A DNA stretch of 64,000 bases from Sandaracinus sp964481145 (GCA_964481145.1 CAYZTA010000005.1:1-64000); one strand, 5' to 3'; numbered from the stretch's first letter, positions 24,934 through 33,605 are shown. Numbers and translations are program-made. The notes: a model not told the origin generated them from the sequence alone.

Positions 24934-25884
24934 ATGAGCCGCGTTCGACTCGGGGACATGCTGATCCAGGCGCAAATGCTCCGGCCCGAACAAGTGGCCG
25001 AGGCGGTGGAGCTCCAGCGTCAACAAGGCGGAAGGCTCGGAGAGTTGCTCGTCGAGCTCGGACACGTGAGCGAGATTCAGCTCGCCCAGGTGCTCTCGAA
25101 CCAACTCAGCATTCCGTGGGTAAACCTCTATCATATTGATTTTTCAAGAGAATTACTCAATCTCGTGCCCGCAGAAACGGCCGAGAAGTACCGCTGCATA
25201 CCGGTGTATGTGAGGCGGGTGCGCAACCAAGGCGAGACGCTGTTCGTCGCGACCGATGATCCGACCCAAGAGCTGGCGCTTGCCGAGATCGCGGTGCAGG
25301 CAAACATGCCGGTCAAGCCGCTCGTGGCGTCGAGCAGTGACGTTCGAAATGCGATTCGCGTGTACTATTTCGGCGGCAAGGCGAGTTCTGCGACGGCGCC
25401 CATCAAGCGTCGCTCCTCGAGCATTGTTCCTGCGCGCTCGATTCCACCTGTCGAGCTCGATGAATCGGAACTCGAAACCGATGAGCTTGCGCAGCCAAGT
25501 GTCAAACCAGCCAAGCTGTCGCCTCCGGCCAAGCCGGCTTCGACGCCGCCCGCGCCTTCCGAACCAGAGCAGGCGAAGGAAGAGCCCGCCCCTCAGCGAA
25601 GAAAGCGAGGGAAGATGATGACGCTCACCTTCCTCGATGGAACGTCGGTGACGTTGCCCACCGCCAGGAGCAAAAAGGGTGAGGTGCCGAGCACGGGTGA
25701 AGCGTTGACGACGCGCGACTTGATCGCAGCGCTCAAAGCGCGAGCCGAAGGCAAAGACGTCACGGCGGTGCTGCCCGATGGACATTGGGAGCCGATCGTG
25801 GCCGCGACGCTCTCCCTCCTGTTGAGGAAGGGATTGATTGCGGACTGGGAATTCGTCGAAGAGTGGAGCAAACACAAGAAATGA
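24934..25884 (+). CDS. Stand-alone MshEN (GspE/PilB N-terminal) domain protein
   Basis: A 316-residue protein whose first 150 residues are the N-terminal domain of type II secretion/type IV pilus ATPases: RLGDMLIQAQMLRPEQVAEAV, GGRLGELLVELGHVSEIQLAQVLSNQLSIPWVNL. The doubled RLGxxL...LGxxL pattern is that of MshEN domains that bind c-di-GMP. The ATPase domain is absent. A Pro/Ala/Glu linker (about 165-220) leads to a compact C-terminal domain (MMTLTFLDGTSVTLP, LLRKGLIADWEFVEEW) that I do not recognise. ATG 24934 has GGAGGAA upstream. It could be a c-di-GMP-responsive adaptor. Confidence 0.8.
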   Translation: MSRVRLGDMLIQAQMLRPEQVAEAVELQRQQGGRLGELLVELGHVSEIQLAQVLSNQLSIPWVNLYHIDFSRELLNLVPAETAEKYRCIPVYVRRVRNQGETLFVATDDPTQELALAEIAVQANMPVKPLVASSSDVRNAIRVYYFGGKASSATAPIKRRSSSIVPARSIPPVELDESELETDELAQPSVKPAKLSPPAKPASTPPAPSEPEQAKEEPAPQRRKRGKMMTLTFLDGTSVTLPTARSKKGEVPSTGEALTTRDLIAALKARAEGKDVTAVLPDGHWEPIVAATLSLLLRKGLIADWEFVEEWSKHKK

Positions 25885-25910
25885 TCTTGGCCTGATGCGG
25901 CGAGGGTCCT

Positions 25911-25929
25911 GCGAGGTGATTCACCTCGC
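25911..25929. terminator. Palindrome between convergent genes, possible bidirectional terminator
   Basis: GCGAGGTGA and TCACCTCGC flank a single T, a perfect 9-bp inverted repeat lying between the ends of the MshEN gene and the S2P-type gene and overlapping the latter's TGA. No clear T-tract follows on either strand, so intrinsic termination is only a possibility. Confidence 0.35.
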
Positions 25930-27300
25930 TTCTGAGCTGCGCTGATGCCAACGCGGATCGGCGCGCAGCGGCGCGAGATCATCATCGCTTTCGAGCGCTT
26001 CACGTTCGCGAAAATCGGGCGCGCGAACCACCGTTTCGATCCACTCGAGGCCCGCGTCGATGCGTCCGAGCTTCGCGCATGAACACGCGGCGTTGTACGC
26101 ATGCGCAGAGACGTGGAAGCGGTTCCACGCGAGCTCGCTTACGGCGAGCGCTTCTGCATGAAATTCCGCATAAAAAAGCGCGGCCGAGATCGTCAGATGC
26201 GCATGCGACGTGAGGCGTGCGCCGCGCAATCCGCGGAGCATCGCAACAGCACGATCCGGACAACGGGCATCGACATAGGCTGCGCCGAGGACGAGACCGG
26301 GAAAGTCTCCAGGAGTGTTCTGATACGCGCGCTCGAGGGCGACGATGCCGTCATTCCATGGGCCTTCGATGAGCAGGAGACGCGCGGCCAACACGGCGCT
26401 CGGTGCGATATGGGCGGGCATCGATCGGACGACGCGAAGCGCTTCGTGATCGTGACCGCCCTCGATGTGCGCCCACGCGAGGGTCTCGATGATCTCAGCG
26501 CGAACCGGACGATGTGCTTCATCGTCTGGCACCCGCGCGAGCTCGACTTCGCACGCCGTGATCGCATCTTGGATGTGCCCCTCTTGGAGTGCGCTCCATG
26601 CGGCGTCGAGTGCGTCACGTGATGTCGTCTCGATGGGTGCGCGTGCAGCAATGGCGGCATCCGTTGGCTTGGCCCCGAGCTGAAGCGCGTTCTGAAGGCC
26701 CAGCAACAGGGCGAGCGAAGCGGCCCACGGCATGGCGAAATGAAACGCCAGCGCAGCCGCGCCAAACGCCGTCACGATCGACACGATGCGCGCAATGGAT
26801 GCGCCGCGCGTTCCCACCATCCGATCGAGCACGACCTCCATCACGTGCCCGCCATCGAGCGGAACGATCGGCAACAGATTGAGCGCTCCCCAGCCGATGT
26901 TCACCCAAAGCGCGAGTCGAATCGCGAGCGCTCCGGTGGAACCGTCGGGCGGCGACGCAAAGATATCGGCCAGCAGGATGGGCACTGCGAGCGCGAACCC
27001 CGCGAAAGGCCCTGCCAGCGAGACGAGCGCACGCTTCCATCCATCGATTCGTGCGCCATCACCCCAATGCGTGAGCCCACCCATCGCCCAGAGCTCGATG
27101 TGCGGCGTGCGCCCCATCGCACGCATCGCCCATGCGTGTCCGAGCTCGTGCACGAGAATCGAGACGAAGACGATCGCGATCCAGAGCGCGATGAGGCTTA
27201 TTTCTTCACGATTCGATGCGAGCTGCGCCCCGAAGATCGCGCTCACGAGCCAGAACGTTGGCCGCACCATCACCGGAAATCCGAAGAGTGAAAAGCGCAT
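25921..27300 (-). CDS. Site-2-protease-type M50 membrane metalloprotease with TPR-like C-terminus
   Basis: A 459-residue protein. The N-terminal about 215 residues form the M50 membrane protease: zinc motif HELGHAWA (about 51-58) in a helix, and NLLPIVPLDGGHVME (LDGGH about 148-152) giving the third zinc ligand. These proteases cleave proteins within or near the membrane. The C-terminal half is soluble and helical (WSALQEGHIQDAITACEVELARVPD, WAHIEGGHDHEALRVVRSMP), resembling TPR repeats that would recruit substrates. It follows plsX after three bases and is probably co-transcribed. Substrate unknown. Confidence 0.88.
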   Translation of the reverse strand: MRFSLFGFPVMVRPTFWLVSAIFGAQLASNREEISLIALWIAIVFVSILVHELGHAWAMRAMGRTPHIELWAMGGLTHWGDGARIDGWKRALVSLAGPFAGFALAVPILLADIFASPPDGSTGALAIRLALWVNIGWGALNLLPIVPLDGGHVMEVVLDRMVGTRGASIARIVSIVTAFGAAALAFHFAMPWAASLALLLGLQNALQLGAKPTDAAIAARAPIETTSRDALDAAWSALQEGHIQDAITACEVELARVPDDEAHRPVRAEIIETLAWAHIEGGHDHEALRVVRSMPAHIAPSAVLAARLLLIEGPWNDGIVALERAYQNTPGDFPGLVLGAAYVDARCPDRAVAMLRGLRGARLTSHAHLTISAALFYAEFHAEALAVSELAWNRFHVSAHAYNAACSCAKLGRIDAGLEWIETVVRAPDFREREALESDDDLAPLRADPRWHQRSSEAR

Positions 27301-27303
27301 GCT

Positions 27304-28329
27304 TCAAGATTCGCTTGCCAGCGAAGCGCGCATCGCCGAGACGAGATCGGTGCGCGCCGTGATGTGCGCGACCTTGATCGCATTGGCGATCGCGCGCTCT
27401 GTGCTGCGGCCATGGGCCTTGATGCAGAGCCGATCGAAGCCGAGCAGCGGCACACCGCCGTATTGCTGCCAGTCCGTGACTTCGCGGACTCTTCGAATGG
27501 CGGGCGCCAAGAGCGCGAGACCGGCTTTGTAGCGAAGACGCTTTTCTCCTGCGGCGCGGGCCAGACGCATGACCGTCTCGCTCACGCCCTCGAGCATCTT
27601 GAGCACGATGTTTCCTGTGAAGCCAGCCGTGACGACGACATCGGCCGTGCCGCGCGGAATGTCCATGCCTTCGACGTTGCCGATGAACTCGATGCCAGAA
27701 CGTCGAGACAGCCGAGCGTGCGCTTCGACCACGGCACTCGTCCCTTTGTTTGGCTCACTGCCGATCGAGAGCAGCGCCACGCGCGGGCGCGAGTTTTTCG
27801 AGATGCGTTGCGCGTACGAGGCGCCCATGATCGCAAATGCGACGAGATCGTCCGCGCTGGCTTCGAGCGTCAATCCTGCGTCGAGCAAGAGCGAAAACGG
27901 ATCGTCCTTTTCGCCGCGTCTTCTTTCTGTCGGCACCACAGCGCCGAGCGCTGCTCGTGAGACGCCTGGCAAGCGTTGAAACTCGCGCGCGCACGCGAGC
28001 GTGACCGCGCCGGTATTGCCTGCGCTCACGAGCACATCGGCTTGCCCTTGGGCGACGAGGCGTGCAGCGACCAAGATTGAGCTGCGCGGCTTCTGCTCGA
28101 GCGTCTCGCGCGGCTTGTCGTGCATGCCGCAATGCTCTTCTGCATGCACGATCGTGATGCGCGCGGCCGTGTGTGGATGCGCGTTCAGCTCGGTGCGAAT
28201 CGCGTGCTCATCACCGACGAGCACGATGTCTGGCGCGCCTTCGCGCAAACTGACGACCGCGGCGCCCCCAACGGTCGCCGGTACACCGCGATCGGACCCC
28301 ATCACATCAAGCGCGATTCGAACCACCAT
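27304..28329 (-). CDS. plsX: PlsX phosphate acyltransferase
   Basis: A 341-residue enzyme that converts acyl-ACP to acyl-phosphate, the first step of bacterial glycerolipid synthesis with PlsY. Family signatures are RIALDVMGSDRGVPATVGGA at the start, VLVSAGNTGAVTLAC, VALLSIGSEPNKGT, FIGNVEGMDIPRGTADVVV and TAGFTGNIVLKMLEG. Usual partners rpmF and fabH are not adjacent; instead it is followed by the M50 protease gene. A perfect TATAAT lies five bases upstream of the ATG, suggesting a leaderless message. Confidence 0.94.
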   Translation of the reverse strand: MVVRIALDVMGSDRGVPATVGGAAVVSLREGAPDIVLVGDEHAIRTELNAHPHTAARITIVHAEEHCGMHDKPRETLEQKPRSSILVAARLVAQGQADVLVSAGNTGAVTLACAREFQRLPGVSRAALGAVVPTERRRGEKDDPFSLLLDAGLTLEASADDLVAFAIMGASYAQRISKNSRPRVALLSIGSEPNKGTSAVVEAHARLSRRSGIEFIGNVEGMDIPRGTADVVVTAGFTGNIVLKMLEGVSETVMRLARAAGEKRLRYKAGLALLAPAIRRVREVTDWQQYGGVPLLGFDRLCIKAHGRSTERAIANAIKVAHITARTDLVSAMRASLASES

Positions 28330-28334
28330 GCGAG

Positions 28335-28340
28335 ATTATA
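28335..28340 (-). promoter_or_regulatory. TATAAT -10 element next to the plsX start
   Basis: On the minus strand a consensus TATAAT ends five bases before the plsX ATG, so transcription would begin at or next to the start codon. No good -35 box is visible at the right distance. The gap to the divergent MFS gene is only 57 bp. Confidence 0.35.
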
Positions 28341-28386
28341 CGAACGACTCGACATCTGCCTCTCTCTTCGTAGAGTGCCGGCTCCG

Positions 28387-29598
28387 ATGCCCCTCCTCTT
28401 CTTCACCGTATTCAACAGCATTCTGGGGCTATCTGTCCTTTTTCCGATTCTTGGGCCCCTTGGACGTGATCTTGGGCTCACCGAGACCGAGATCGGTGCG
28501 ATGTCGACGAGCTATGCGCTCACGCAACTCTTGTTCAGCGCGTCGTGGGGGCGGAGGAGCGAGAAGAAGGGCCGAAAACAAGTCCTGCTCGTCGGTGTCG
28601 TGGGATTCGCGCTCGCGTTTGGTCTGCTTGCGATCGTCGCCGAGATTGGGCGTACGGGGTTCGTTTCTCATGCCGTGCTCTTCGGACTGATGCTCGCGGC
28701 CCGTCTCGTCGGAGGTGCTTTTGCCTCCGCGATGCTCCCGACCGCGCAAGCGTATGCGGCAGATCTGACGAGCCGTGAGAACCGTGCTTCGGGCATGGCG
28801 GTCATCGGTGCTGCGTTCGGGCTCGCGATCATTTTTGGACCGGTGATCGGCGGCGTGCTCGCGCATTTTTGGGGCCTCACCGCGCCACTTTGGTTTTCGA
28901 CGGCGTTCGGTGTGCTCAACGCAATCTTGGTGTGGATTCGTTTGCCCGAGCCGCCGCGTCGCCCTGCGAGCATGTATCCGCCGACCACGTTGCGTGATTT
29001 GGGGAGGCGCGCGTGGCCTCTGCTTTCGGTGGCAGCGGTCGCCACGTTCGCGACCGTGATGATGGAGCAGACGATGGCGTTCCTCGTCCAAGATCGTCTG
29101 CGGCTCAGCGAAGAAGACACCCCGGTCTGGATGGCGGGGGCGCTCTTCGTGTACGGCGTGGTGGCCGTGATCGTCCAAGGCGGCCTCGTCCGACGTGTTC
29201 GCATCGCACCCACGATGCTCATGATGTTGGGCATGCCTCTGACGGTGGCGGGCCTTTTCACCTTGATGCAAGCCCATACATACGTCTGGATGGTGATCGG
29301 AATGGCGCTTCAAGGATTCGGGCAAGGTCTCGCATTGCCTGGGATCTCGAGCGCGATGTCGCTCACGGTGACCGAGGACGAACAAGGCGCGATCGCAGGT
29401 CTCAACAACAGCGCGCTCGGTCTGGGTCGTTTGCTCGGGCCACTTCTCGGCACGAGCCTCTACGAGATTCACGACACATTGCCCTACGGCGCAGGGGCGG
29501 GCCTCATTTCGATCGTGCTCCTCTTCGTGATCGCGAGCCCGCAAATGCGTGCGATCGCGAAGCGTCATCAGGACGTCATGCGATCTGCCTCGCCATGA
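28387..29598 (+). CDS. Major facilitator superfamily transporter (drug-efflux type)
   Basis: A 403-residue, 12-helix inner-membrane protein. The first loop region has GLTETEIGAMSTSYALTQLLFSASWGRRSEKKGRKQVLL, containing the MFS motif A (G-x-x-S-x-x-x-G-R-K-x like). The fifth helix has GAAFGLAIIFGPVIGGVLAHFWG, resembling motif C of antiporters that export drugs, as in TetA-type pumps. The second half repeats the six-helix plan. ATG 28387 is chosen at the onset of the first helix (PLLFFTVFNSILGLSVLFPIL). Substrate unknown. Divergent from plsX. Confidence 0.88.
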   Translation: MPLLFFTVFNSILGLSVLFPILGPLGRDLGLTETEIGAMSTSYALTQLLFSASWGRRSEKKGRKQVLLVGVVGFALAFGLLAIVAEIGRTGFVSHAVLFGLMLAARLVGGAFASAMLPTAQAYAADLTSRENRASGMAVIGAAFGLAIIFGPVIGGVLAHFWGLTAPLWFSTAFGVLNAILVWIRLPEPPRRPASMYPPTTLRDLGRRAWPLLSVAAVATFATVMMEQTMAFLVQDRLRLSEEDTPVWMAGALFVYGVVAVIVQGGLVRRVRIAPTMLMMLGMPLTVAGLFTLMQAHTYVWMVIGMALQGFGQGLALPGISSAMSLTVTEDEQGAIAGLNNSALGLGRLLGPLLGTSLYEIHDTLPYGAGAGLISIVLLFVIASPQMRAIAKRHQDVMRSASP

Positions 29599-29649
29599 TG
29601 GTCGTCGTTTCGTTCGATAATGCCTGTTTGGTTATCTGCAAGACGACAT

Positions 29650-30162
29650 TCACTTCTTCGACTTCCGTCGCGTCTCGATCTTTCGAGTTGGGGATGGCAG
29701 ATGCTTCGCGAGCACTTTTGTGCCGACGAACTCGATGCCGTTCTGGTCCAACCTGACTTTCACCTTCTCTGTCTCCGCGAAGTGCACCTTGCCAGATGCG
29801 ACCCAGAGCCATTTCGCCACTTTGGCGTCGTCACGAAGGTGCGCTTTCAGTTGTTCGAGCGCTGCCGTCCGTTTACGGATGATCGTGCTGACCTCGTCTT
29901 GCTTTGCCGAGTGTGGCTCTACCGCGATCAATTGCTGGCTCGCTTGATGGCCGAGTAGATAGTCCCACCGATTCTCCTGTTCGTGCCCCTCTCTGAGCGC
30001 TTCATCGGCATCGAGGCTATCGACAAACGTAGACCGAACGCTCTCTTCGAAATGGTCGCGATGGCTGGCCTTGACAGCAGCGAAGCCATCCTTGACCTCG
30101 GTCTGTAGATAGGAATCATCGCGCAGCGCGCGCCGAATGGGGTTGCGCGATCTTTTGATCAC
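29650..30162 (-). CDS. Small partner of AAA ATPase, possible PD-(D/E)XK-like nuclease
   Basis: A 170-residue basic protein with no signal or membrane segment. The central stretch RWDYLLGHQASQQLIAVEPHSA (Asp67, Glu82) followed by EVSTIIRKRTAALEQL (Lys98) and WLWVASGKVHF alternates strands and helices in the way of PD-(D/E)XK folds, but a confident catalytic triad cannot be assigned by eye. The tail is Lys/Arg-rich (KIETRRKSKK), fitting nucleic-acid contact. Its start overlaps the AAA ATPase stop by four bases (ATGA), so the two are made together. I know of no named family; nuclease function is inference. Confidence 0.65.
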   Translation of the reverse strand: MIKRSRNPIRRALRDDSYLQTEVKDGFAAVKASHRDHFEESVRSTFVDSLDADEALREGHEQENRWDYLLGHQASQQLIAVEPHSAKQDEVSTIIRKRTAALEQLKAHLRDDAKVAKWLWVASGKVHFAETEKVKVRLDQNGIEFVGTKVLAKHLPSPTRKIETRRKSKK

Positions 30163-31307
30163 GGCTCGCTCTCGTTCACAGCCTTGCGCACCATTTCACC
30201 AAATCGCGATGAATATTCGGTGAGGCCGCCCCATCCCGCGATGTCCTCGTCCTCCGAGCTCGGATCGAGCGCAGAGATGTCTTTGGATGTCACCTTCCCT
30301 TCCTCATCGAACTCGAGCAAATACGCGCGATAGGCCTTTGTCAGCGCCGACTCAGCAATGTGACGCATCGGGGGACGCGACCTCGGCGGCACGTTGAACG
30401 CATCACAGACGAGCTGCCATCGAGCATGATATGCCTGAAGCTGGCGCATCATCCATAACATCGTGAGCACATGCGGAGAATGAGTCGAGAGGACAACTCG
30501 ATAACCACGCCACAGCAACTCGAGCACCAGAAGCATCATTGCGGTGATCGCCTGTGGATGCAGACCCATCTCTGGTTCTTCGACGACGACCCAGTCCGTC
30601 TCTGCGCGCTTTCGTAAATTCGTCGACGGAAGCAGATGGTAGAGGCCCAGTAGCAGCGGTGTAAACTCGCGCTGGCCTGCGGTCCAGGTCATGAAGGGAA
30701 GGTGCATCGTCCCATATACGAGGCGCAGGCGGCGAGCGTGCTGCGCGTCCTCTTCGATGCCAACCTTCCCACCGTGAAAGACCGCCGCGTCGATCTGCTG
30801 GCGGATTTCTTTCTTGAGACGTCGTTCGACCGGAAAGAGCGTGCCTGCGTCCTTTCCGCTGAATCGGTCGAAGAGGTTTTGGCTGAAGAGCCGAGCCACT
30901 GCCGGAGTATCGGACCCGAGCTTCTGAAATGGCGCGGCCCAACCATCGCTGATCAGCATCGATCGATGCGCAGGTACGAAGAAGAGTTTCTCTTGGCCAT
31001 TGCCAATACGGCCAAGTGATTTTGGAGTGATGCTTTTGCCATCGAAGGTCACTCCTGTTTCTTTGTCCCGCCAAGATGGAGCCATCCCGTTGCCGAAGAT
31101 GAGATCGATCACCACATCGGCTTTTTCGGTGGGATGTCCTGCGGCTCGAAGCGCTTCGATGAGCTGCCGACCATCCATGGCCACCTTGAGCCACTGCAGC
31201 GCGAGGCTCTTTCCGGCACCTTGTGGTCCCACCAAGACTGTGAGATCACCGAGGGCGAGATGGACATGACGAAGATGAGCGAAGTTGCGAATCGTGAGCA
31301 CGCTCAT
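30159..31307 (-). CDS. ABC-like AAA (AAA_21/AAA_15 type) ATPase
   Basis: A 382-residue ATPase resembling those of OLD-, RecF- and many defence-type systems. It starts SVLTIRNFAHLRHVHLALGDLTVLVGPQGAGKS (Walker A about 27-34). It continues with a long insertion, a signature-like TAGQREFTPLLLGLYHLLP, Walker B WVVVEEPEMGLHPQ (about 240-253) and H-loop LSTHSPHVLTM (about 273-283). The ATG at 31307 is chosen because GAAGG lies eight bases upstream; a start at 31322 would overlap sthA. It follows sthA by eight bases and overlaps the small partner gene. A two-component anti-phage or DNA-maintenance role is plausible but unproven. Confidence 0.82.
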   Translation of the reverse strand: MSVLTIRNFAHLRHVHLALGDLTVLVGPQGAGKSLALQWLKVAMDGRQLIEALRAAGHPTEKADVVIDLIFGNGMAPSWRDKETGVTFDGKSITPKSLGRIGNGQEKLFFVPAHRSMLISDGWAAPFQKLGSDTPAVARLFSQNLFDRFSGKDAGTLFPVERRLKKEIRQQIDAAVFHGGKVGIEEDAQHARRLRLVYGTMHLPFMTWTAGQREFTPLLLGLYHLLPSTNLRKRAETDWVVVEEPEMGLHPQAITAMMLLVLELLWRGYRVVLSTHSPHVLTMLWMMRQLQAYHARWQLVCDAFNVPPRSRPPMRHIAESALTKAYRAYLLEFDEEGKVTSKDISALDPSSEDEDIAGWGGLTEYSSRFGEMVRKAVNESEP

Positions 31308-31315
31308 GAGAACCT

Positions 31316-32728
31316 TCAACAAAGTCTGTTCAAGCCATTGAGCGCTGCGACGCGATAGGCCTCGGCCATCGTCGGATAGTTGAACGTCGTGTTGACGAAA
31401 TATCGAATCGAGCTCGCGTCCCCGCGCTGCGCCATGATCGCTTGACCGATGTGCACGATCTCAGCGGCTTGATCTCCAAAACAATGAATGCCGAGGAGTT
31501 GGAGCGTCTCGCGGTGGAAGAGGAGCTTCAACATGCCCACCGTTTGATTCGTGATCTGCGCGCGAGCGAGCGAACGAAACATCGAATGGCCGACTTCATA
31601 GGGCACGCCTTCGGCCGTCAGCTCACGCTCGGTGCGACCGAGGCTGCTGATCTCAGGGGAGGTGTAGATCCCAGTCGGAATGTCTTGCACCAGTCGATCA
31701 TCGTTGACGCCGAGGATCGCATGTCCCGCCGCAAAGCGGCCTTGGTCATAGCTCGCGCTCGCGAGGCTCGGATACCCCACGACGTCCCCCACCGCGTACA
31801 CGTGAGGCGCGGCTGTGCGGTACGAATCATCGACCTTGAGCAGACCACGACCGTCGGCCGAGAGACCGATGGCATCCAGGCCGAGATCGTGTGTATTTCC
31901 GGTTCTTCCTTGGGCCCAGAGCAGGACATCGCTCTTGATCTTTTTGCCGCTCTTGAGGTTCAGCACCACGCCGTCGTCTTGCGGCTCGACGCTCGCGTAT
32001 TCTTCGTTGTGCCGGATGAGAACGCCTTGATCGCGAAGATGGTAAGCGAGCGCGTCGATGATCTCTTCATCGAGGAAAGCGAGCAGTTTTTCGCGACTGT
32101 TGACGAGATTGACCTTCACGCCGAGGTTGCGGAACATCGATGCATATTCACAGCCGACCACGCCCGCACCATAGACAGTGATCGAGTCGGGCGTGTGATC
32201 GAGCGCGAGGATGGTGTCGCTGTCACGCACGCGCGGATGAGAGAAATCCACATCGCTCGGCCGATAGGGTCGAGAGCCCGTCGCGATGATGAATTTTTTC
32301 GCGTGAATTCGCCGCTTTGTCGGTTCGCGGCGATCTCCTTCGATGTCGACTTCGATCGTGTTCGTACCCACGAACGCCGCGTGGCCATGCACGACCTGCA
32401 CGTGATTGCGCTGATAGAACTCGCGCCGCATCGTCGTCTGTTTGCGCGAAACCCCCTGGGCTGCTCGCAGCAAGCTCGGGAAGCTGATCTCGACTTGGTG
32501 CGCACATGACGCGAAGAGAGGGTCTCTCCGAAAACGAAGCGCTTCGTTGATCGAGTGGCGAAGCGCCTTGCTCGGGATCGTGGCCCAGTGGGTGCAACCG
32601 CCACCCACCTCACGGTGGCGTTCGATCATGACCGTGCTCGCACCCGCTTTGGCCGCGCGCATCGTCGCTCCTTCGCCCCCCGGTCCGCTGCCGATCACCA
32701 CGACGTCATGTTCCTGATCCCACGGCAC
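31316..32728 (-). CDS. sthA: Soluble pyridine nucleotide transhydrogenase
   Basis: A 470-residue flavoprotein that moves hydride between NADPH and NAD. It has the FAD motif DVVVIGSGPGGEGATMRAAK, an NAD(P) motif TVYGAGVVGCEYASMF and the C-terminal dimer domain (NYPTMAEAYRVAALNGLNRL). The active-site segment reads VGGGCTHWATIPSKALRHS, where the second redox Cys of lipoamide dehydrogenase is replaced by Thr, which is diagnostic of SthA. Start is GTG with GAGGAGGAG eight bases upstream. The AAA ATPase gene follows closely. Confidence 0.94.
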   Translation of the reverse strand: MPWDQEHDVVVIGSGPGGEGATMRAAKAGASTVMIERHREVGGGCTHWATIPSKALRHSINEALRFRRDPLFASCAHQVEISFPSLLRAAQGVSRKQTTMRREFYQRNHVQVVHGHAAFVGTNTIEVDIEGDRREPTKRRIHAKKFIIATGSRPYRPSDVDFSHPRVRDSDTILALDHTPDSITVYGAGVVGCEYASMFRNLGVKVNLVNSREKLLAFLDEEIIDALAYHLRDQGVLIRHNEEYASVEPQDDGVVLNLKSGKKIKSDVLLWAQGRTGNTHDLGLDAIGLSADGRGLLKVDDSYRTAAPHVYAVGDVVGYPSLASASYDQGRFAAGHAILGVNDDRLVQDIPTGIYTSPEISSLGRTERELTAEGVPYEVGHSMFRSLARAQITNQTVGMLKLLFHRETLQLLGIHCFGDQAAEIVHIGQAIMAQRGDASSIRYFVNTTFNYPTMAEAYRVAALNGLNRLC

Positions 32729-32809
32729 AGTGCGCTCTCCTCCTCGAGGCCGTCATGCTATCGGCTCCGGGCGTGCAGTGTAACCAAAAGCGAGCGCTGG
32801 ACGGAGTTC

Positions 32810-33580
32810 TCAGCGCTGGAGCGTGATCGTGATCGTGGCACGCGTCACCGTTTGAGCCGCGGGCGCAGATTGCGCACGCACCGCGGCGACGAGACATCGG
32901 ATGAGCGCACGGTCACGCAACGTCGTGCGCCCTCGTTGCGCGCCCATTCGGCCGTTGCGCGCGGCCGTCACGCGGAGCTCTATATCTCCGATCCCAGCGG
33001 GGCACGCGTCGAATGCGTCCGTCGGGACGATGCTCGAAAGCGTTTCTGCATCGAGCGCGCCGCGAATGGTGTCCACTCGCACCGTGGCACGTGGAGCGGG
33101 CGGGCTTTCGGGCTGTGGCGGAGCAACGGTCGTGGCAGGAGTGACCGGCGTTTCGTCTGGCCTGCTGTTCGTCGTGAAGCGCAACGCAAAACGCACCCAC
33201 GCGCCCCCCGCGGGCGCTTCATTCGGCAATCGAAACTGATAAATGCGCTGACGCGCGCATTCTTCGAGCGCAGCGTCACCAAGGGTCGACGCTTCCTGTG
33301 TTGCGCGAATGACCTCTCTGGCGGAGACCCAGAGCCGCAGCCGCACTTCACCTGCAATCCCAGGTCGCTCGGCGAGCCGCTCGCGATAACACGCAAGGAT
33401 GGGATCGATGGTGGGTCGAATCGCGTTCGAGATCATGCCCGCATACGATCCAGGCGGAGGTTGATCATCGACCGTCAGGTCGGTGAGCTGCACGTCGTAG
33501 GTGAGGCCCGTCCCTTGCGCTCGCGCGGTGGTCGTCATCATCATCGAGATCGCGAGGAAACATAGATAGAATCGTTTCAC
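32810..33580 (-). CDS. Secreted protein with AgmX/PglI-type domains
   Basis: A 256-residue exported protein with a signal peptide (FYLCFLAISMMMTTTARAQG). Residues about 50-135 match the AgmX/PglI C-terminal domain: RPTIDPILACYRERLAERPGIAGEVRLRLWVS, then a second strand-helix unit ending AWVRFALRF. After a Pro/Thr-rich linker (about 140-165) a related half-domain follows (AFDACPAGIGDIELRVTAARNGRM). The domain occurs in myxobacterial gliding and outer-membrane complexes. It is divergent from the AMP ligase gene with 39 bp between, which contains a perfect palindrome. Confidence 0.75.
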   Translation of the reverse strand: MKRFYLCFLAISMMMTTTARAQGTGLTYDVQLTDLTVDDQPPPGSYAGMISNAIRPTIDPILACYRERLAERPGIAGEVRLRLWVSAREVIRATQEASTLGDAALEECARQRIYQFRLPNEAPAGGAWVRFALRFTTNSRPDETPVTPATTVAPPQPESPPAPRATVRVDTIRGALDAETLSSIVPTDAFDACPAGIGDIELRVTAARNGRMGAQRGRTTLRDRALIRCLVAAVRAQSAPAAQTVTRATITITLQR

Positions 33581-33589
33581 TCGCTCAGC

Positions 33590-33605
33590 ATAGCAGCGCT
33601 GCTAT
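33590..33605. promoter_or_regulatory. Perfect 16-bp palindrome in the divergent AMP-ligase/AgmX gap
   Basis: ATAGCAGCGCTGCTAT is fully self-complementary and sits in the 39-bp space between two divergent start codons. Its size and position fit an operator for a dimeric repressor, for example of the TetR or LacI type, that would control the pigment-pathway ligase gene and the AgmX-like gene together. No second copy was noticed upstream of the other pigment genes. Confidence 0.45.

Noticed and set aside
24820..25134. N-terminal extension of Hsp33
   Set aside because: The extra 105 residues are antisense to the MshEN gene and exceed the family length; the zinc-domain protein is complete from 24819.
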